16,194 nucleotides of DNA from JAUNSR01 sp036655755 (GTDB lineage: Bacteria > Bacteroidota > Bacteroidia > Bacteroidales > JAUNSR01), in contig JAVVPN010000066.1 in NCBI GenBank assembly GCA_036655755.1, positions 1 to 16,194 on the forward strand. Reading direction: 5' to 3'. Made by a program: the position numbers and the translations under genes. A model generated the notes under the pieces. The model was not told the origin of the DNA. It worked only from the letters and a program-made list of their open reading frames with translations, and searched no databases. Positions within the stretch are counted from its first letter, which is position 1, and each line of letters starts with the position of its first letter. This document shows positions 14,814 through 16,194 of this stretch, piece after piece.

Positions 14814-15993
14814 GAAAATACATAAGCCGTTTGGGATAATCGCCGTAATGGCATTGTTCTGTTTGATAGGATGTATGCAGGAAAAGATGGATCCGGCTAA
14901 TGCTACGATTATCATACAGTTGCAGGGGTTGGAAGGGAAAGAATGTGATTTGAGCAATATCCCCGTTCGTTTGCAGAATACGCAGCTAACAGTTAGCTAT
15001 ACGGCTTTAACCGATCAGGAAGGGAAGGCACGCTTCGATGTAGAATATGGATTTTACCGTGCAAACGCTCAGTATGAATATAAAACGGAATATAAACGTT
15101 TATTGGTCAATGCGGCATCCGATGCTTTTGTGGTGAATAGCCGTAAAGAATATCTTGTGTCGATGGAGTCGGTGTATCCTCGCAGTGAACAGCTGATTTT
15201 TAAGGAGATTTACTATGCTTGTTGTGTGGGTGCCAATGGAAAAAACTACCTAAAGGACCAATATCTGATCATCTATAATAATTCGCCGGAAGTAGCTTAC
15301 CTGGATAGTATTTGTCTGGGATTCCTTGATCCGATGAATGCCAATAGCGCACAAAAGGGCTGGGAGGGACTTTCGTATCTGCCGATTATCAATTTTATGT
15401 GGATGTTTCCCGGCAATGGGACTGATAACCCGCTACAACCCGGTGAGCAGGTGGTAGTGGGAGTAAATGCCATCAATCATATCGCTTTGGGAAATACCAA
15501 TTCGGTAGATTTGTCAAAAGAGGGCTATTGGGCTTTTTATGATGAAAAAGCGAACCTTACCGCGCAGTCGGTACCGGCTCCGGGAGTGAAATGTCTTTCG
15601 AATGTCTGGAAATATAACGGTTCATCTTGCCTCTCTTCGGTGGTTAGCCCGGCTTGGATTATGTGGAAAGTACAGGGTATGGATATGAGTGCGTTTTTAG
15701 ATTCATATATTCGGAAGCATCCTACCAATCTGACAAGTAATATAAGTTACGTAACAGTACCTGTAGAATGGGTTTATGACGGGGTAGAATGCTTTAAAGA
15801 ATCAGGGTATGTAAAGCGGCTTCCAACGTCAATCGATAATGGTTTTACCAGCTTGCCCGAAGGAACGGGGTCGGGTTATTCGGTTCATCGCGTGATAGAT
15901 GAAGTTTTATCTACGCCTGAACGCATTGTTTATATGGATACGAATAATTCGAGCAGGGATTTTGTAAAACAGACACCTTCATTAAAAGAATAA
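14809..15993 (+). CDS. DUF4876 domain lipoprotein
   Basis: The 394-aa protein has a clean lipoprotein signal (MKK, hydrophobic stretch, LIGC with Cys22), so it is anchored to a membrane, probably the outer one. Residues 29-105 look like an Ig-like or carboxypeptidase-regulatory beta-sandwich (TALTDQEGKARFDVEYGFY). The rest fits DUF4876: IFKEIYYACCVGANGKNYLK, DQYLIIYNNSPEVAYLDSI and LQPGEQVVVGVNAINH. No catalytic motif is visible. It follows the TonB receptor by 70 bp with no terminator between, so the two are probably co-transcribed; a substrate-binding or accessory role for the receptor is inferred. The gene ends three bases before a 96-bp tandem repeat. The family name rests on motif memory rather than a search. 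Confidence 0.85.
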   Translation: MKKIHKPFGIIAVMALFCLIGCMQEKMDPANATIIIQLQGLEGKECDLSNIPVRLQNTQLTVSYTALTDQEGKARFDVEYGFYRANAQYEYKTEYKRLLVNAASDAFVVNSRKEYLVSMESVYPRSEQLIFKEIYYACCVGANGKNYLKDQYLIIYNNSPEVAYLDSICLGFLDPMNANSAQKGWEGLSYLPIINFMWMFPGNGTDNPLQPGEQVVVGVNAINHIALGNTNSVDLSKEGYWAFYDEKANLTAQSVPAPGVKCLSNVWKYNGSSCLSSVVSPAWIMWKVQGMDMSAFLDSYIRKHPTNLTSNISYVTVPVEWVYDGVECFKESGYVKRLPTSIDNGFTSLPEGTGSGYSVHRVIDEVLSTPERIVYMDTNNSSRDFVKQTPSLKE

Positions 15994-15996
15994 ATC

Positions 15997-16194
15997 ATGA
16001 AATCGCCATAACTCACCTAAAGTTGAGATCCCCAACATACGGTATATAAAGGGCGCATTTATACTTTAATGTAAAAAATAGATTATCAATAAATGAAATC
16101 GCCATAACTCACCTAAAGTTGAGATCCCCAACATACGGTATATAAAGGGCGCATTTATACTTTAATGTAAAAAATAGATTATCAATAAATGAAA
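15997..16194 (+). repeat. 96-bp perfect tandem direct repeat (two full copies, third beginning)
   Basis: Copies run 15997-16092 and 16093-16188 with no differences seen, and the next six bases (16189-16194, ATGAAA) begin a third unit or a gene. The repeat starts three bases after the DUF4876 stop codon; the base before copy 1 (C at 15996) breaks the match. Each unit starts ATGAAATCGCC and ends with an AT-rich leader, so each internal junction reads leader followed by ATGAAA. In copies 1 and 2 the ATG opens only a four-codon frame (Met-Lys-Ser-Pro-stop). The 96-bp length is a multiple of three, but all units are closed by stops. Confidence 0.95.
16078..16097 (+). promoter_or_regulatory. Start-codon leader within repeat copy 1, feeding the ATG of copy 2
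   Basis: ATAGATTATCAATAAATGAA matches the DUF5686 and DUF4876 leaders with two substitutions. The ATG at 16093 opens only four codons. The same element recurs at 16174-16193, where the ATG at 16189 is probably the start of the next gene or of a further repeat; the window ends before this can be seen. Confidence 0.6.

Noticed and set aside
15997..16194. Insertion sequence or transposon end
   Set aside because: There are direct repeats only, with no terminal inverted repeats or transposase frame; a tandem duplication explains it better.

Overview
The window looks like a chromosomal segment from a member of the Bacteroidales, probably near Parabacteroides, Tannerella or Dysgonomonas. The evidence is a cluster of families typical of that order: a DUF5686 protein with a carboxypeptidase-like N-terminal domain, a TonB-dependent receptor with the same kind of domain, a DUF4876 lipoprotein, and a Bacteroidales-type C69 dipeptidase. 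Start codons lack Shine-Dalgarno sequences and sit behind AT-rich leaders. Several promoters resemble the Bacteroides pattern TTTG-N19-TAnnTTTG. The exact genus cannot be read from the sequence.

Left half (1-8263, all minus strand, read right to left): a DUF5686 outer-membrane protein (8263-5720), an M23 peptidoglycan endopeptidase (5669-3975) and a secreted C69 dipeptidase (3931-2294) form a close cell-envelope group that ends in a clear intrinsic terminator (2231-2265). Beyond it lies a GC-rich array of seven short palindromic cores spaced exactly 22 bp apart (2069-2210). A Kup potassium transporter follows and runs off the left edge.

Right half (8626-16194, plus strand): myo-inositol-1-phosphate synthase (ino1) with its own leader hairpin and a strong 16-bp terminator; a calcineurin-like phosphoesterase lipoprotein whose start codon lies only a few bases past that terminator, overlapped by a small predicted outer-membrane barrel gene; then, after a 428-bp AT-rich gap, a TonB-dependent receptor and a DUF4876 lipoprotein, a likely outer-membrane uptake pair without SusD. 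The window ends in two complete copies of a 96-bp perfect tandem repeat.

The structures least explained by ordinary annotation are: (1) the 22-bp-period array upstream of kup; (2) the 96-bp tandem repeat after the DUF4876 gene, each copy carrying a start-codon leader; and (3) a near-identical leader (ATAGATTATATATAA before ATGAA) directly in front of the DUF5686 and DUF4876 start codons and, with two changes, inside the 96-bp repeat. No mobile element, CRISPR array, rRNA or tRNA gene was seen.
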